Shown here: one piece after another, positions 36,144-45,314 of the stretch
Numbering within the stretch: the stretch's first letter is position 1
Layout: each line of letters begins with the position of its first letter
NCBI RefSeq assembly: GCF_001552175.1
Contig: NZ_BCQR01000033.1
Location: 1 to 64,000, forward strand
Reading direction: 5' to 3'
Origin: Actinomadura kijaniata NBRC 14229
Lineage (GTDB): Bacteria > Actinomycetota > Actinomycetes > Streptosporangiales > Streptosporangiaceae
Length of the DNA: 64,000 nucleotides
The notes under the pieces: model-generated
Told to the model about the DNA's origin: nothing
Databases searched by the model: none
The model's input: only the letters and a program-made list of their open reading frames with translations
Translations under genes and position numbers: made by a program

Positions 36144-37610
36144 ATGGCGAAGGCGAAGACGGCGCGGGCGGCCTACCGGTGCACCGAGTGCGGGTGGCAG
36201 ACCTCCAAGTGGGTCGGCCGCTGCGGTGAGTGCCAGACCTGGGGCACGATCATCGAGGGGTCCAGCGCCACCCCCGCCCGGGTGGTGTCGGCCGGGCCGG
36301 TCAGCGCGCCCGCGCGCCCGATCGGCAAGGTCGACGTGCGGTCCGCCAAGACCCGCCCCACCGGCCTGGACGAGCTGGACCGGGTGCTGGGCGGCGGGAT
36401 CGTGCCCGGGGCCGTGCTGCTGCTGGCGGGCGAGCCCGGCATCGGCAAGTCGACGCTGCTGCTGGAGGTCGCCGCCCTCGCCTCGACGCCCGAGGGCGCC
36501 CGGCCGGGGGAGACCGACGGCGCCGACGGCGCCGCCGGCACCGGAGAGCGGCGGCCCGTGCTGTACGTGACCGGTGAGGAGTCGGCCGAGCAGGTGCGGC
36601 TGCGGGCCGACCGGATCGGGGCGATCACGGACGACCTGTACCTGGCCGCCGAGACCGAGCTGTCGGCCGTCCTCGGCCATGTCGACGCCGTCGAGCCGAA
36701 GCTGATGGTCGTCGACTCCATCCAGACGATCGGGACCTCCGAGGTGGACGGCGCGCCCGGCGGCGTCACCCAGATCCGCGAGGTCGCCGCCAACCTCATC
36801 CGCGTCGCCAAGGAACGCGGCATCACCGTCGTGCTGGTCGGCCACGTCACCAAGGAGGGCGCGATCGCCGGTCCGCGCCTGCTGGAGCACCTGGTGGACG
36901 TCGTCCTGTACTTCGAGGGCGACCGGCACAGCCGGCTCCGCATGATCCGCGCGGTGAAGAACCGGTACGGCCCCACCGACGAGCTGGGCTGCTTCGACCT
37001 GTCGGAGGTCGGGATCGTCGGCGTGTCCGACCCCAGCGGGCTGTTCCTGACGCGGCGGGACGAGCCCGTTCCGGGGACCTGCATCACGGTGACGCTGGAG
37101 GGGCGCCGCCCGCTGGTCGCCGAGATCCAGGCGCTGGTCGCCAAGTCGTTCCTGCCGTCGCCGCGCCGGGCCTCGTCCGGACTGGACAACTCGCGGGTGG
37201 CGATGGTGCTGGCCGTGCTCGCCCAGCGCTGCAAGATCTCGATGCACGAGCAGGACGTGTACGTCTCCACCGTCGGCGGGGTGCGGCTGTCGGAGACGTC
37301 GGTGGACCTGGCGCTCGCGCTGGCCGTGGCGGGCTCGACGGTCGAGCAGTCGCTGTCGTCCAGCCTGATCGCGGTCGGCGAGGTCGGGCTGGCCGGCGAG
37401 GTGCGGGTCGTGCCGGGCGTCCAGCGCCGCCTGGCCGAGGCGACCCGGCTGGGCTTCAGGTACGCGGTCGTCCCGCGCGGCTCGCTCGAACTGGGCAGCG
37501 GCTCGCCGCTCAAGCGCGCCGACCCCCAGCTGATGAGCTACGAGGGCATGAAGGTGATGGAGGTGGACAGCCTGACCCAGGCGTTGCAGGTGGCCTTTAC
37601 GGCCCCCTGA
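36144..37610 (+). CDS. radA: DNA repair protein RadA
   Basis: 488 residues. C4 zinc finger YRCTECGWQTSKWVGRCGEC (11-30), Walker A LAGEPGIGKSTLLLEV (95-110), Walker B LMVVDSIQTI, the RadA-specific KNRYGPTDELGCF motif and a Lon-like C-terminal domain (LSETSVDLALALAVAGS, AVGEVGLAGEVRVVPG). A helicase for branch migration in recombination. ATG 36144 begins the conserved start; a TACCCT 7 nt upstream suggests a leaderless transcript. An insertion of Gly/Ala-Asp residues (about 117-135) follows Walker A. Confidence 0.96.
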   Translation: MAKAKTARAAYRCTECGWQTSKWVGRCGECQTWGTIIEGSSATPARVVSAGPVSAPARPIGKVDVRSAKTRPTGLDELDRVLGGGIVPGAVLLLAGEPGIGKSTLLLEVAALASTPEGARPGETDGADGAAGTGERRPVLYVTGEESAEQVRLRADRIGAITDDLYLAAETELSAVLGHVDAVEPKLMVVDSIQTIGTSEVDGAPGGVTQIREVAANLIRVAKERGITVVLVGHVTKEGAIAGPRLLEHLVDVVLYFEGDRHSRLRMIRAVKNRYGPTDELGCFDLSEVGIVGVSDPSGLFLTRRDEPVPGTCITVTLEGRRPLVAEIQALVAKSFLPSPRRASSGLDNSRVAMVLAVLAQRCKISMHEQDVYVSTVGGVRLSETSVDLALALAVAGSTVEQSLSSSLIAVGEVGLAGEVRVVPGVQRRLAEATRLGFRYAVVPRGSLELGSGSPLKRADPQLMSYEGMKVMEVDSLTQALQVAFTAP

Positions 37611-37714
37611 CACGCCGTTCGCCACAGTGGTGCCGCCCGTTCGCGGCCGGTGCCCGGACCCGCGGGCGGGGCTCGTCGGTAAACTGACGCCGTCCAGCGA
37701 CCTCCGGGGGCCAG

Positions 37715-38797
37715 GTGCCAGTACACAACAAGGGTCATGACGAACGACGCCGAGCCACGCTCGCCGCGGTGGCCCCCGGCACCCAGATCCGTGACGGTCT
37801 GGAACGCATTCTGCGGGGGCACACCGGAGCGCTGATCGTGCTGGGCTACGACCAGCAGGTCGAGGAGATCTGCTCGGGCGGGTTCGAGCTCGACGTGGAG
37901 TTCTCGGCCACCCGACTGCGCGAGTTGGCGAAGATGGACGGCGCGATCGTCCTCGACACCTCGCTCACCCGCATCGTGCGGGCCGCCGTCCACCTGGTGC
38001 CCGACTCCACCATCCCCACCGAGGAGTCCGGCACCCGCCACCGCACCGCCGAACGGGTGGCCCGCCAGACGCCCTACCCGGTGATCTCGGTGAGCCAGTC
38101 CATGCGGATCATCGCCCTCTACCTGGACGGCATCCGCTACGTCCTGGAGGACTCGGCGGCGATCCTGTCCAAGGCCAACCAGGCCCTCGCGACGCTCGAA
38201 CGCTACAAGCTGCGCCTCGACGAGGTGTCGGGCACGCTGTCGGCGCTGGAGATCGAGGACCTGGTCACCGTCCGCGACGTGGCGGCCGTGGTGCAGCGCC
38301 TGGAGATGGTGCGGCGCATCGCCGACGAGATCGAGGGCTATGTCGTCGAGCTCGGCACCGACGGGCGTCTGCTGTCGCTCCAGCTCGACGAGCTGGTGTC
38401 GGGCGTGGACGTGGACCGCGAGCTGATCGTCCGCGACTACCCGTCCGCCGACCCGCGCACCGGCGTCGTGGAGAACGTCCTGACCGCGCTCGACGCCCTG
38501 TCGGCCAACGAGCTGCTGGACCTGTCCACGGTCGCCGAGGTGATGGGGTTCGCGGGGCCGGACGCCCTGGACCTGCCGGTCAGCCCGAAGGGGTTCCGCC
38601 TGCTGGCGAAGGTCCCGCGCCTGCCGGGCCTGGTCGTGGAGCGCCTGGTCGAGCACTTCGGCGGCCTGCAGAAGCTGCTGGCGGCCAGCATCGACGATCT
38701 CCAGGCGGTCGGCGGCGTCGGGGAGTCGCGGGCGCGCAGCGTTCGCGAGGGGCTGTCCCGCCTGGCCGAGTCCTCGATCCTGGAACGCTACGTCTGA
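37715..38797 (+). CDS. disA: Diadenylate cyclase DisA (DNA integrity scanning protein)
   Basis: 360 residues. DAC domain with MDGAIVLDT (DGA motif) and [14 protein letters not shown] (RHR motif) making c-di-AMP from two ATP; a helical linker (about 145-310), and a C-terminal helix-hairpin-helix DNA-binding part ([48 protein letters not shown]). GTG 37715 with GGGGG upstream. It follows radA by 104 bp, the usual arrangement; RadA is known to inhibit DisA in other bacteria. Confidence 0.96.
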   Translation: MPVHNKGHDERRRATLAAVAPGTQIRDGLERILRGHTGALIVLGYDQQVEEICSGGFELDVEFSATRLRELAKMDGAIVLDTSLTRIVRAAVHLVPDSTIPTEESGTRHRTAERVARQTPYPVISVSQSMRIIALYLDGIRYVLEDSAAILSKANQALATLERYKLRLDEVSGTLSALEIEDLVTVRDVAAVVQRLEMVRRIADEIEGYVVELGTDGRLLSLQLDELVSGVDVDRELIVRDYPSADPRTGVVENVLTALDALSANELLDLSTVAEVMGFAGPDALDLPVSPKGFRLLAKVPRLPGLVVERLVEHFGGLQKLLAASIDDLQAVGGVGESRARSVREGLSRLAESSILERYV

Positions 38798-38841
38798 CGC
38801 GGGCGTCCCGCACGGGCGTCCCGGCACGGGCGCCCGGCGGG

Positions 38842-39489
38842 TCACCGCAGGGCGAAGACCTGCTTCTTCACCTTCAGGTCGCCGACCTTGACCTTCGCGA
38901 TGTAGGTGCCGGGGCGGGCCTTGGGGCGCTCGCCGCGGCACCCGCCGGTGCCGCGCAGCCGGTCCCAGGTGATCATTCCCACATGGGGGATGCCGCGGCG
39001 CAGCATCCGGATCGCGCTCCCGTCGCCGCCCTCGCAGGCCGACCGTGTCCAGATCCGGTCGCTGCCCGAGGTGATCCGCATGTCCAGGGCGCGGGGGCCC
39101 ACGTCGAACGTGCAGGCCCGGTCGCCGGTGTTGACGACCGTGTACCGGAACTGCGGCTTCTCGCCCCGGCCGTAGACCTCCCTGGTCATGGCCATGTCGA
39201 TCACGACGTCGGCGGGTTCGCAGGCGTCGCCGTCCCGCTTCTCCGGCTCGGCGGTGACCTTGGCGGTCGCGGTCACCGTCACGGTCGGCATCGCCGTCGG
39301 CATCACGGGGGCGGGCGTCGCGGCGGCGGCCGCGTTCTGCACGGGCTGCCGCGTCTCGTCGCCGCCCGCGCTGCACGCCCAGACCACCAGCCCGATGGTG
39401 CCGAACAGCCCGCCGAACACCATGATGCGCCGTCGCCAGTACTGATCGAGCCCCGGCCTCTCGTGGTCACGTCCGGTGTCACCAGCCAT
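38842..39489 (-). CDS. Membrane-anchored protein of unknown function
   Basis: 215 residues. Polar N-terminus (GRDHERPGLDQYWRRR), one transmembrane helix (IMVFGGLFGTIGLVVWACSAGG, with a Cys at its end), a Pro/Thr/Val linker (VMPTAMPTVTVTATAKV) and an external domain with four cysteines (DACEPADVVIDMAM, GDRACTFDVGP, SACEGGDGS, GTGGCRGERP). The outer domain ends in beta strands (YIAKVKVGDLKVKKQVFAL) like an immunoglobulin-like fold. Common between disA and mutY in actinobacteria; no function known. Divergent from mutY. Confidence 0.75.
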   Translation of the reverse strand: MAGDTGRDHERPGLDQYWRRRIMVFGGLFGTIGLVVWACSAGGDETRQPVQNAAAAATPAPVMPTAMPTVTVTATAKVTAEPEKRDGDACEPADVVIDMAMTREVYGRGEKPQFRYTVVNTGDRACTFDVGPRALDMRITSGSDRIWTRSACEGGDGSAIRMLRRGIPHVGMITWDRLRGTGGCRGERPKARPGTYIAKVKVGDLKVKKQVFALR

Positions 39490-39546
39490 ACGGGCAGTAT
39501 GCAGATCGCGCGGGGCCTTCCCGGAACGACCCGCCGCGCCTTGACC

Positions 39547-39558
39547 GTGGCATGCCAC
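39547..39558. promoter_or_regulatory. 12-bp palindrome before mutY
   Basis: GTGGCATGCCAC, perfect dyad ending 1 bp before the ATG of mutY and 6 bp after a TTGACC box. Could be an operator overlapping the start of transcription. Confidence 0.3.
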
Positions 39559-39559
39559 A

Positions 39560-40456
39560 ATGACGATCCGTATGCCGAACCCGCAGCCCGAGACGATCAC
39601 CGGTCCGATCCTGGACTGGTACGCCGAACACGCCCGCGACCTGCCCTGGCGCGCCCCCGACGCGACGCCCTGGGGCATCCTGGTCAGCGAGATCATGCTC
39701 CAGCAGACGCCCGTGGTGCGCGTCCTGCCGGTCTGGCACGAGTGGATGAGGCGCTGGCCGACGCCCGCCGCGCTGGCCGCCGAGCCGTCCGGGGAGGCGG
39801 TCCGGGCCTGGGGACGGCTCGGCTACCCGCGCCGGGCCCTGCGGCTGCACGGCGCGGCCCAGGCGATCGTCGAACGTCATGGCGGCGAGGTCCCCGACTC
39901 CCATGAGGACCTTCTGGCGCTGCCGGGCATCGGGGCCTACACGGCGGCGGCGGTGGCGAGCTTCGCGTTCCGGCAGCGGCACGCGGTGCTGGACACGAAC
40001 GTCCGGCGCGTCCTGGCCCGGCTGGTGTCGGCGCAGGAGTACCCGCCGAAGGCGCCGACCAGGGCCGAGGTGAAGGTGGCCGAGTCCCTCCTCCCCCTGG
40101 ATCCGCCGACCGCGGCGCGGTGGTCGGTGGCGGTGATGGAGCTGGGGGCGCTGGTCTGCACGGCGCGTTCGCCGCGCTGCGTGGACTGCCCGGTGCTGGA
40201 CCGCTGCGAATGGCAGCTGGCGGGCCGCCCGGCCTACGACGGCCCTCCGCGCAGGGGCCAGACCTACACCGGAACGGACCGCCAGTGCCGGGGCCGCCTG
40301 CTGGCCGTGCTCCGCGAGGCCCACGGGCCGGTGGAGAAGGCGGCGCTCGACGTCGTGTGGTCCGACGCCGTGCAGCGGGAACGCGCCCTGGACGGCCTGA
40401 TCGCCGATGGGCTGGTGGACCCGCTGGACGACGGGCGCTACGCGCTGCCGTCGTAG
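39560..40456 (+). CDS. mutY: A/G-specific adenine glycosylase
   Basis: 298 residues. Removes adenine opposite 8-oxoguanine. HhH-GPD fold with LVSEIMLQQTPVVRVLPVW (catalytic Glu), LLALPGIGAYTAAAVASFAF (helix-hairpin-helix), VLDTNVRRVLARL (catalytic Asp) and the 4Fe-4S loop CTARSPRCVDCPVLDRC (C-x7-C-x2-C-x5-C). The MutT-like C-terminal domain of longer enzymes is missing, as is common in actinobacteria; the end looks like a winged helix (EKAALDVVWSDAVQRERALDGLIADGLV). ATG 39560 or 39572. Confidence 0.94.
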   Translation: MTIRMPNPQPETITGPILDWYAEHARDLPWRAPDATPWGILVSEIMLQQTPVVRVLPVWHEWMRRWPTPAALAAEPSGEAVRAWGRLGYPRRALRLHGAAQAIVERHGGEVPDSHEDLLALPGIGAYTAAAVASFAFRQRHAVLDTNVRRVLARLVSAQEYPPKAPTRAEVKVAESLLPLDPPTAARWSVAVMELGALVCTARSPRCVDCPVLDRCEWQLAGRPAYDGPPRRGQTYTGTDRQCRGRLLAVLREAHGPVEKAALDVVWSDAVQRERALDGLIADGLVDPLDDGRYALPS

Positions 40457-40479
40457 CCGCCCACCTCACCCCGCCCACC

Positions 40480-41685
40480 TCACCTCGCGCGCCGGGCGGG
40501 CGCCTCGGACGGGCTCGACGGCTCCGGCGCCGGAGACCGGGTGAGCGTGCCGGACGGGGCCGTGCGGGGGCGGAGGGCCCCGGCCCGGACGGTCATCAGG
40601 CCGACCACCGCGGTGATCACGACGAAGGCGGCGGGGTAGGAGACCGTGCCCGCCAGCCAGCCGGTGACGGCCGGGGCCGCCAGGCCGGAGAGGTAGGTGA
40701 TCGTGGTCATGCTCGCGACGCCCTCGCCCGGGGACGCGCTCGCGTTGCCCGCCGCCGTGATGACCAGGGGGACGACCACCGCGACGCCCACGCCGATCAG
40801 CGCGAAGGCGGGGACGCTCAGCAGGGTCGTGCGGGACGTCACGACCACGATGCCGCCCGCGACGGCCAGGACGCCGCCGTACCGGACCGTGGCGACCGGG
40901 CCGAACCGGCGGACCAGGCGGTCGCCCGCCAGCCGCGCGGTCGCCATGCACAGCATGAAGAACGTGTAGCTGGCGGCGGCGGGGCCGGGGCCCGCGCCGG
41001 TGACCTCGATGAGGTAGACGGCGGTCCAGTTCGCCGACGCCCCCTCGGCGAACGTCGCGCAGAACCCGACCAGGCCGAGCGCCGCCACCGCCCGCGTCGG
41101 CAACGCGAAGCGCCGCGGCGCCGGGGCGTCCGGGGCGGTCGTGTCGGCGAGCAGGAACGGGCCGGCCGCCACTCCCACGAGCAGCAGCGTCACCGCCATC
41201 GCCCCCAGGTGGAGGCGGGCGTCGGTGCCGGTCTGGGCGGCGAGCGCGCCGATGCCGCCGCCCGCCAGGCTGCCCACGCACCACAGGCCGTGCAGGCCGG
41301 ACATGACGGGGCGCTCCAGGGCGCGTTCGACCACGACGGCGTGGGCGTTCATCACCACGTCCAGCATCCCGATCAGCACGCCGTACAGCAGGAACAGCGG
41401 GACCAGCGCCAGGGGCGACGGGGCGAGGGCGGGCAGCGCGAAGACGGCGGCCCACAGGACCAGCATCAGGCGGGTGGCCGTGCGGGTGCCGAGCCGGTGG
41501 GCCACGCGCCCGGCCAGGGGCATGCCGACGAACGCCCCGATCGTCGGGCACAGCAGGACGAGGCCGAGCAGCGTGGGGCCCAGGTCGAAGCGGTCCTGGA
41601 ACCAGGGGATGCGGGTGGCCACGCTCCCCGCCCCGGCCCCGTGGAGAACGAACACGGCGGAGATGGCGACGCGATGCTTGTTCAT
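40480..41685 (-). CDS. MFS transporter
   Basis: 401 residues with about 12 hydrophobic helices. N-terminal VFVLHGAGAGSVATRIPWFQDRFDL, the A-motif region GMPLAGRVAHRLGTRTATRLML, and a mid-loop after helix 6 (ADTTAPDAPAPRRFALPTRA). Similar to the YbjJ/fucose-permease-like MFS branch. Divergent from the ROK regulator with an operator between; the regulator probably controls it, and a sugar or sugar-like substrate is a guess from that. Confidence 0.9.
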   Translation of the reverse strand: MNKHRVAISAVFVLHGAGAGSVATRIPWFQDRFDLGPTLLGLVLLCPTIGAFVGMPLAGRVAHRLGTRTATRLMLVLWAAVFALPALAPSPLALVPLFLLYGVLIGMLDVVMNAHAVVVERALERPVMSGLHGLWCVGSLAGGGIGALAAQTGTDARLHLGAMAVTLLLVGVAAGPFLLADTTAPDAPAPRRFALPTRAVAALGLVGFCATFAEGASANWTAVYLIEVTGAGPGPAAASYTFFMLCMATARLAGDRLVRRFGPVATVRYGGVLAVAGGIVVVTSRTTLLSVPAFALIGVGVAVVVPLVITAAGNASASPGEGVASMTTITYLSGLAAPAVTGWLAGTVSYPAAFVVITAVVGLMTVRAGALRPRTAPSGTLTRSPAPEPSSPSEAPARRAR

Positions 41686-41710
41686 AGGCCCGCTAAATTA
41701 ACAGGAAGGC

Positions 41711-41736
41711 TCCCTGATGAAAAGATTCATCAGGGA
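41711..41736. promoter_or_regulatory. Palindromic operator between MFS and ROK genes
   Basis: TCCCTGATGAA-AAGA-TTCATCAGGGA, a perfect 11-bp inverted repeat with 4-nt centre. Outside it lie imperfect mirrored arms ATTAACAGGAAGG (left, 41697 on) and CCTGCCTGATTAAT (right, to about 41751). The site covers the predicted -35 boxes of both divergent promoters. Confidence 0.8.
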
Positions 41737-41753
41737 CCCTGCCTGATTAATAT
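41725..41753 (+). promoter_or_regulatory. Promoter of the ROK gene (leaderless)
   Basis: ATTCAT (41725-41730), 17-nt spacer, TAATAT (41748-41753). The GTG start is 7 nt after the -10, so the mRNA probably begins at the start codon. Confidence 0.6.
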
Positions 41754-41759
41754 GGTCCC

Positions 41760-42806
41760 GTGAAGCCCGCCACCCCGACCCTGGCCCGCGCGATCAACGA
41801 CCGTCGCGCCCTCGACCTGCTGCTGGAGCACGGCCCGCTGACCGCGCCGCAGTTGCGCACCCTCACCGGCCTGTCCCGGCCGACGGTCTCCGACCTGATC
41901 GAACGGCTGAGCGCGGACGGCCTGATCGAGGTGGCCGGGGAGACGGGCGCCGAACGCCGCGGCCCCAACGCCCGCGTCTACGACCTCGTCCCCGGCCGGG
42001 CCCACGTGGCGGGCGTGGACATCCGCCGCCACGCCGTGCACGCCACCGTGGCGGACATCACGGGCCGGACGGTCGCCACCGCCACCCGTCCCCTGCCCGA
42101 CTCCGGCGGGCCCGGCGGCGCCCCCTCCGTCGATCTGGTCGGGGTGATCGCCGACGCGGTGGCCGAGGCCGCGGGCGGGCGCGAACCGCACACCGTCGTG
42201 GTCGCGGTGCCCGGCGTCGTCGATCCGCGCACCCAGGAGGCCCTCGCCGCCGGCGTTCCCGGGTGGCGGGCGGACCTGGTGCGGGCCCTCGAAGCGCGGC
42301 TCGGCACCCGGGTCGTCGGGGACAACGAGGTCAACCTCTCCGCCATCGCGGAGCATCGGACCGGGTCCGCGGTGGGGTGCGACGACTTCGCCCTGCTGTG
42401 GCTGGACGACGGCATCGGCGCGGCGCTCGTGCTGGGCGGGCGGCTGCGGCGGGGCGCCTCGGGGGGCGCCGGTGAGGTCGGGCTGCTCGAACTCGGCGGC
42501 GGCGCGACGTTCTGCGACATGCTGGAGGCCGACCGGATCGTCGGGCTGGACGCCGGGGTCGTGGCCGACCTCATCACCGAGGCCGCGTTCGCGCTGGTCG
42601 CCGTGGTCGACCCCGGACTCGTCGTGCTCGGCGGCGCGACCGGCCGCGACGGCGGGGACGAGCTCGCCGACCTGGTGGCCGCGCGCCTCAACGCCCGTTC
42701 CCCCGCCCCCGCGCAGGTCCGCGCGAGCACCGTCGAGGGCAACACCGTCCTGCGGGGCGCGGTCCTGACCGGGCTGGACCTCGCCCGCGACGCCATCTAC
42801 GGCTGA
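41760..42806 (+). CDS. ROK family transcriptional regulator
   Basis: 348 residues. N-terminal winged helix (RALDLLLEHGPLTAPQLRTLTGLSRPTVSDLIERLSADGLIEVAGE) and a ROK sugar-kinase-like domain (VAGVDIRRHAVHATVADITGRTVATATRPL, VVVAVPGVVDPRTQEALAAGVPGW, DNEVNLSAIAEHRTGS, LLWLDDGIGAALVLGGRLRRGASGGAGEVG). The usual ROK zinc motif CxCGxxGCxE is absent; only one Cys (ATFCDM) stands there. So it is likely a sugar-responsive repressor without zinc site. GTG 41760, leaderless. Confidence 0.92.
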   Translation: MKPATPTLARAINDRRALDLLLEHGPLTAPQLRTLTGLSRPTVSDLIERLSADGLIEVAGETGAERRGPNARVYDLVPGRAHVAGVDIRRHAVHATVADITGRTVATATRPLPDSGGPGGAPSVDLVGVIADAVAEAAGGREPHTVVVAVPGVVDPRTQEALAAGVPGWRADLVRALEARLGTRVVGDNEVNLSAIAEHRTGSAVGCDDFALLWLDDGIGAALVLGGRLRRGASGGAGEVGLLELGGGATFCDMLEADRIVGLDAGVVADLITEAAFALVAVVDPGLVVLGGATGRDGGDELADLVAARLNARSPAPAQVRASTVEGNTVLRGAVLTGLDLARDAIYG

Positions 42807-43504
42807 GCCGGGGCGAACTCCAGGCGCGGGTCCGCGGCGCTGAGCAGCGCCGTCACCGGGGTCCCCGGCCACACCTCGGCCAGCTCGGCGGCCACCGTCC
42901 CCAGCAGGGCCGGGACGTCCCCGGCCGCCGTCTCGTGCAGCGCCTCCGCCACGATCAGCACCTCGCCGGTGGTGCCGCGCACGGCGGACCGGCCGCTCTG
43001 CCGGTTGGTCCAGCGGCGGGCGTGGGCCCGGCCCGCCTCGTCTGCGAAGACCACCTCGCCGGGGGCCGGGTGCTCGATCTCGCCGCCGAACGTCAGGTAC
43101 TCCTCGTCCCCGCGCGCCGGGCGCACCTCCAGGCCCCCGGCCACCTCGGCGACGTCGATCGCCGCGACGGGGATCGCGTACGCCAGGGAGATCGCGTTGC
43201 ACAGGTCGATCAACGGGTGGATGCGCGGCAGCTCCCGTTCCCGCTTGAAGCGGCGCAGCAGCGCCTCGGACGCGCACCGGTACTGGGTCGGCTTGAGCCC
43301 CATCTTCGCGAACGTGCGCCGCCACGCCCGGATCTCCGGGAACTCGCTCTCCGGCCCCGCCGCCAGCCGTTCCTCCGCGACGGCGTAGAACTTCGCGACA
43401 CGGGCCTCCACGTCGGCGCCCGCGCCGATCCCCGTGGTGAACGCCGCACCGGCCACCAGCTCCGGATACTCCGCCCAGATCTCCGGCGCGTGCTGAAAGT
43501 ACAT
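42797..43504 (-). CDS. B3/B4 (tRNA-binding) domain protein
   Basis: 235 residues, covering the B3/B4 fold found in the beta subunit of phenylalanyl-tRNA synthetase: MGLKPTQYRCASEALLRRFKRERELPRIHPLIDLCNAISLAYAIPVAAIDV and GGEIEHPAPGEVVFADEAGRAHARRWTNRQSGRSAV. Stand-alone proteins of this kind are thought to hydrolyse or bind misacylated aminoacyl-tRNA. ATG 43504 with GGGGAG upstream. Overlaps the ROK gene end by 10 bp (convergent). Confidence 0.85.
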   Translation of the reverse strand: MYFQHAPEIWAEYPELVAGAAFTTGIGAGADVEARVAKFYAVAEERLAAGPESEFPEIRAWRRTFAKMGLKPTQYRCASEALLRRFKRERELPRIHPLIDLCNAISLAYAIPVAAIDVAEVAGGLEVRPARGDEEYLTFGGEIEHPAPGEVVFADEAGRAHARRWTNRQSGRSAVRGTTGEVLIVAEALHETAAGDVPALLGTVAAELAEVWPGTPVTALLSAADPRLEFAPAQP

Positions 43505-43689
43505 GCCACTCCCCGTCAACGGAACGAACCTCCCGCCCCACTCTGCCGCCGCATTGGCCCGGAGCACAGGTCCAATCACGGTCAGCCCGGGAAGGCCATT
43601 GCCCGCCGAGAAACCCTCGGACCTCCAAGGACCCTCCTGCGGAGGACCGCGCATCATAAAGTGACAGGGGGACGACTCAGGGAGCACTC

Positions 43690-44292
43690 ATGACCGCAGA
43701 GCCTCTGCCCGAATGGCCTGATCCGCTGCCGGACTGGTTCCGGCCACCGCCGGAGGGCTGGACGGCGGACCATCTGGACGAGCTTCCGCCGGGGGCTCCG
43801 CGGATGGAACTCATCGATGGAGCCCTTATCGTGATGTCCCCCCAGACCGACTTCCACAGCGAAGTCATGCGCCGGTTGGCCAACGCGCTGGACGACGCCG
43901 CACCGGATTCGCTGCGCGTCCAGATCGCGATGACGGTGAAACTGGACCCACGTCAGCGTCCCGAGCCTGACATCGTCGTCGTCCAGCCTCAGCCGAACCC
44001 TGCTGGGAAGAGGCGCACCTACTACCTCCCCGACGAGGTGGTGCTGGTCGTGGAGATCGTTTCGGAGGAGTCGGCCGAGCGCGACCGTGAGACCAAGCCG
44101 CTCAAGTACGCCAAGGCCGGGATCAAGCACTTCTGGCGGGTCGAGGACGAGGACGGCAGGCCGGTGGTCCACGTGTTCGAGCTGGAGGAGGCCACCGGTT
44201 CCTATGTGGCGACGGGCATCTACCGCGACCGTGTCCCCGTGGAGGTGCCGTTCGCCATGGACATCGACGTGAAGCGGTTGGTCCGTCTGTAG
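43690..44292 (+). CDS. Uma2 family PD-(D/E)XK nuclease-like protein
   Basis: 200 residues, the usual length. Seen: PRMELIDGALIVMSPQTDFHSEVMRRLANAL, the catalytic-type RQRPEPDIVVV and LVVEIVSEESAERDRETKPLKYAKAGIKHFWRVEDED with the D...ExxS..K arrangement. Uma2 proteins are widespread in actinobacteria and cyanobacteria, often in many copies, with no firm role. ATG 43690 with GGGAG 6 nt upstream. Confidence 0.88.
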   Translation: MTAEPLPEWPDPLPDWFRPPPEGWTADHLDELPPGAPRMELIDGALIVMSPQTDFHSEVMRRLANALDDAAPDSLRVQIAMTVKLDPRQRPEPDIVVVQPQPNPAGKRRTYYLPDEVVLVVEIVSEESAERDRETKPLKYAKAGIKHFWRVEDEDGRPVVHVFELEEATGSYVATGIYRDRVPVEVPFAMDIDVKRLVRL

Positions 44293-44342
44293 CGGGACAA
44301 AATGGGTGGTCCGCGTGGCGCGGGATTGCCTACGGTTGGGCG

Positions 44343-45314
44343 GTGCGTGATCTGAGTGAGCTGCCCAAAGTCCATCTTCACGTCCACTTGGAGAGCACCG
44401 TCCGTTGGGAGACGCTGCGGGAGATCGGAGCGGCCAACGGGGTCGCCGTTCCCGAGCCGTCGGAGTCCCTTGGCGGGTTCGCCGGGTTCTTCCAGCAGAA
44501 CGAGCTGGTGCGTTCCGTTCTGACGACGCCCGACGACTTCCGGCGCATCGCCTACGAGTTCTGCGAGGACGAGGCCGCCCAGGGCACCCGGTACGCGGAG
44601 GTGTCTTTCACCGCCGCCGCCCACGGGGAACGGCTCGGCGACCTCGGCATGCCCCTCGCGGCGGTCGTCGAGGGGTTGCGGCGGGGCGGGGAGGACTTCG
44701 GCGTCGAGTGCCGGCTGCTGCTGGACCACTCGCGGCGGCGGTCGGTGGAGCGGGCCTGGCGCACCCTCGACCTGGCGCGCGAGCACGGGGACGAGGTCGT
44801 CGCGGTCGGGCTGGCCGGGGACGAGGCGTTCCCCGGGGACCCGTTCGTGGAGGTGTTCGCGGCGGCCCGGGACGCGGGGCTGCACATCGTCCACCACGCC
44901 GGGGAGGCGGAGGGGCCCGCCAGCATCCGGCAGGCGCTCGACGGCGGGCGCACCGAGCGCCTCGGGCACGGCATCCGCGTCCTCGACGACCCCGACCTGG
45001 TCGCCGAGGTCCGCGAACGCCGCATCCCGCTGGAGGTGTGCCCGTCGTCCAACGTCGCGCTCGGGTTCGCCCCGAGCCTGGCCGACCATCCGCTGCCCCG
45101 GCTGCGCGAGGCGGGCCTGCTGGTGACGGTCAACACCGACATCCCGCAGATGACCGGCGCGCCGCTGGCCGCCGAGTACGCGCGGGTGCGCGACGCGTTC
45201 GGCTACGACGACGCGGTGCTGGCGGAGCTGGCGCGCAACGGCGTGGAGGCGTCGTTCGCGCCGCCGGGCACCAAGGAGCGCCTGCGCGCCGAGATCGACG
45301 CCTGGCTGGGCTAG
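44343..45314 (+). CDS. Adenosine deaminase family protein
   Basis: 323 residues. TIM-barrel with metal ligands LPKVHLHVHLEST (HxH), HIVHHAGEAEGPASI (His, Glu), ERLGHGIRV (His), CPSSNVALGF and LLVTVNTDIPQMT (Asp). It hydrolyses adenosine or a related purine nucleoside/aminodeoxyfutalosine-type substrate; narrow specificity cannot be decided. GTG start; TACGGT 6 nt before it and no SD, so probably leaderless. C-terminal GVEASFAPPGTKERLRAEIDAW is typical. Confidence 0.9.
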   Translation: MRDLSELPKVHLHVHLESTVRWETLREIGAANGVAVPEPSESLGGFAGFFQQNELVRSVLTTPDDFRRIAYEFCEDEAAQGTRYAEVSFTAAAHGERLGDLGMPLAAVVEGLRRGGEDFGVECRLLLDHSRRRSVERAWRTLDLAREHGDEVVAVGLAGDEAFPGDPFVEVFAAARDAGLHIVHHAGEAEGPASIRQALDGGRTERLGHGIRVLDDPDLVAEVRERRIPLEVCPSSNVALGFAPSLADHPLPRLREAGLLVTVNTDIPQMTGAPLAAEYARVRDAFGYDDAVLAELARNGVEASFAPPGTKERLRAEIDAWLG

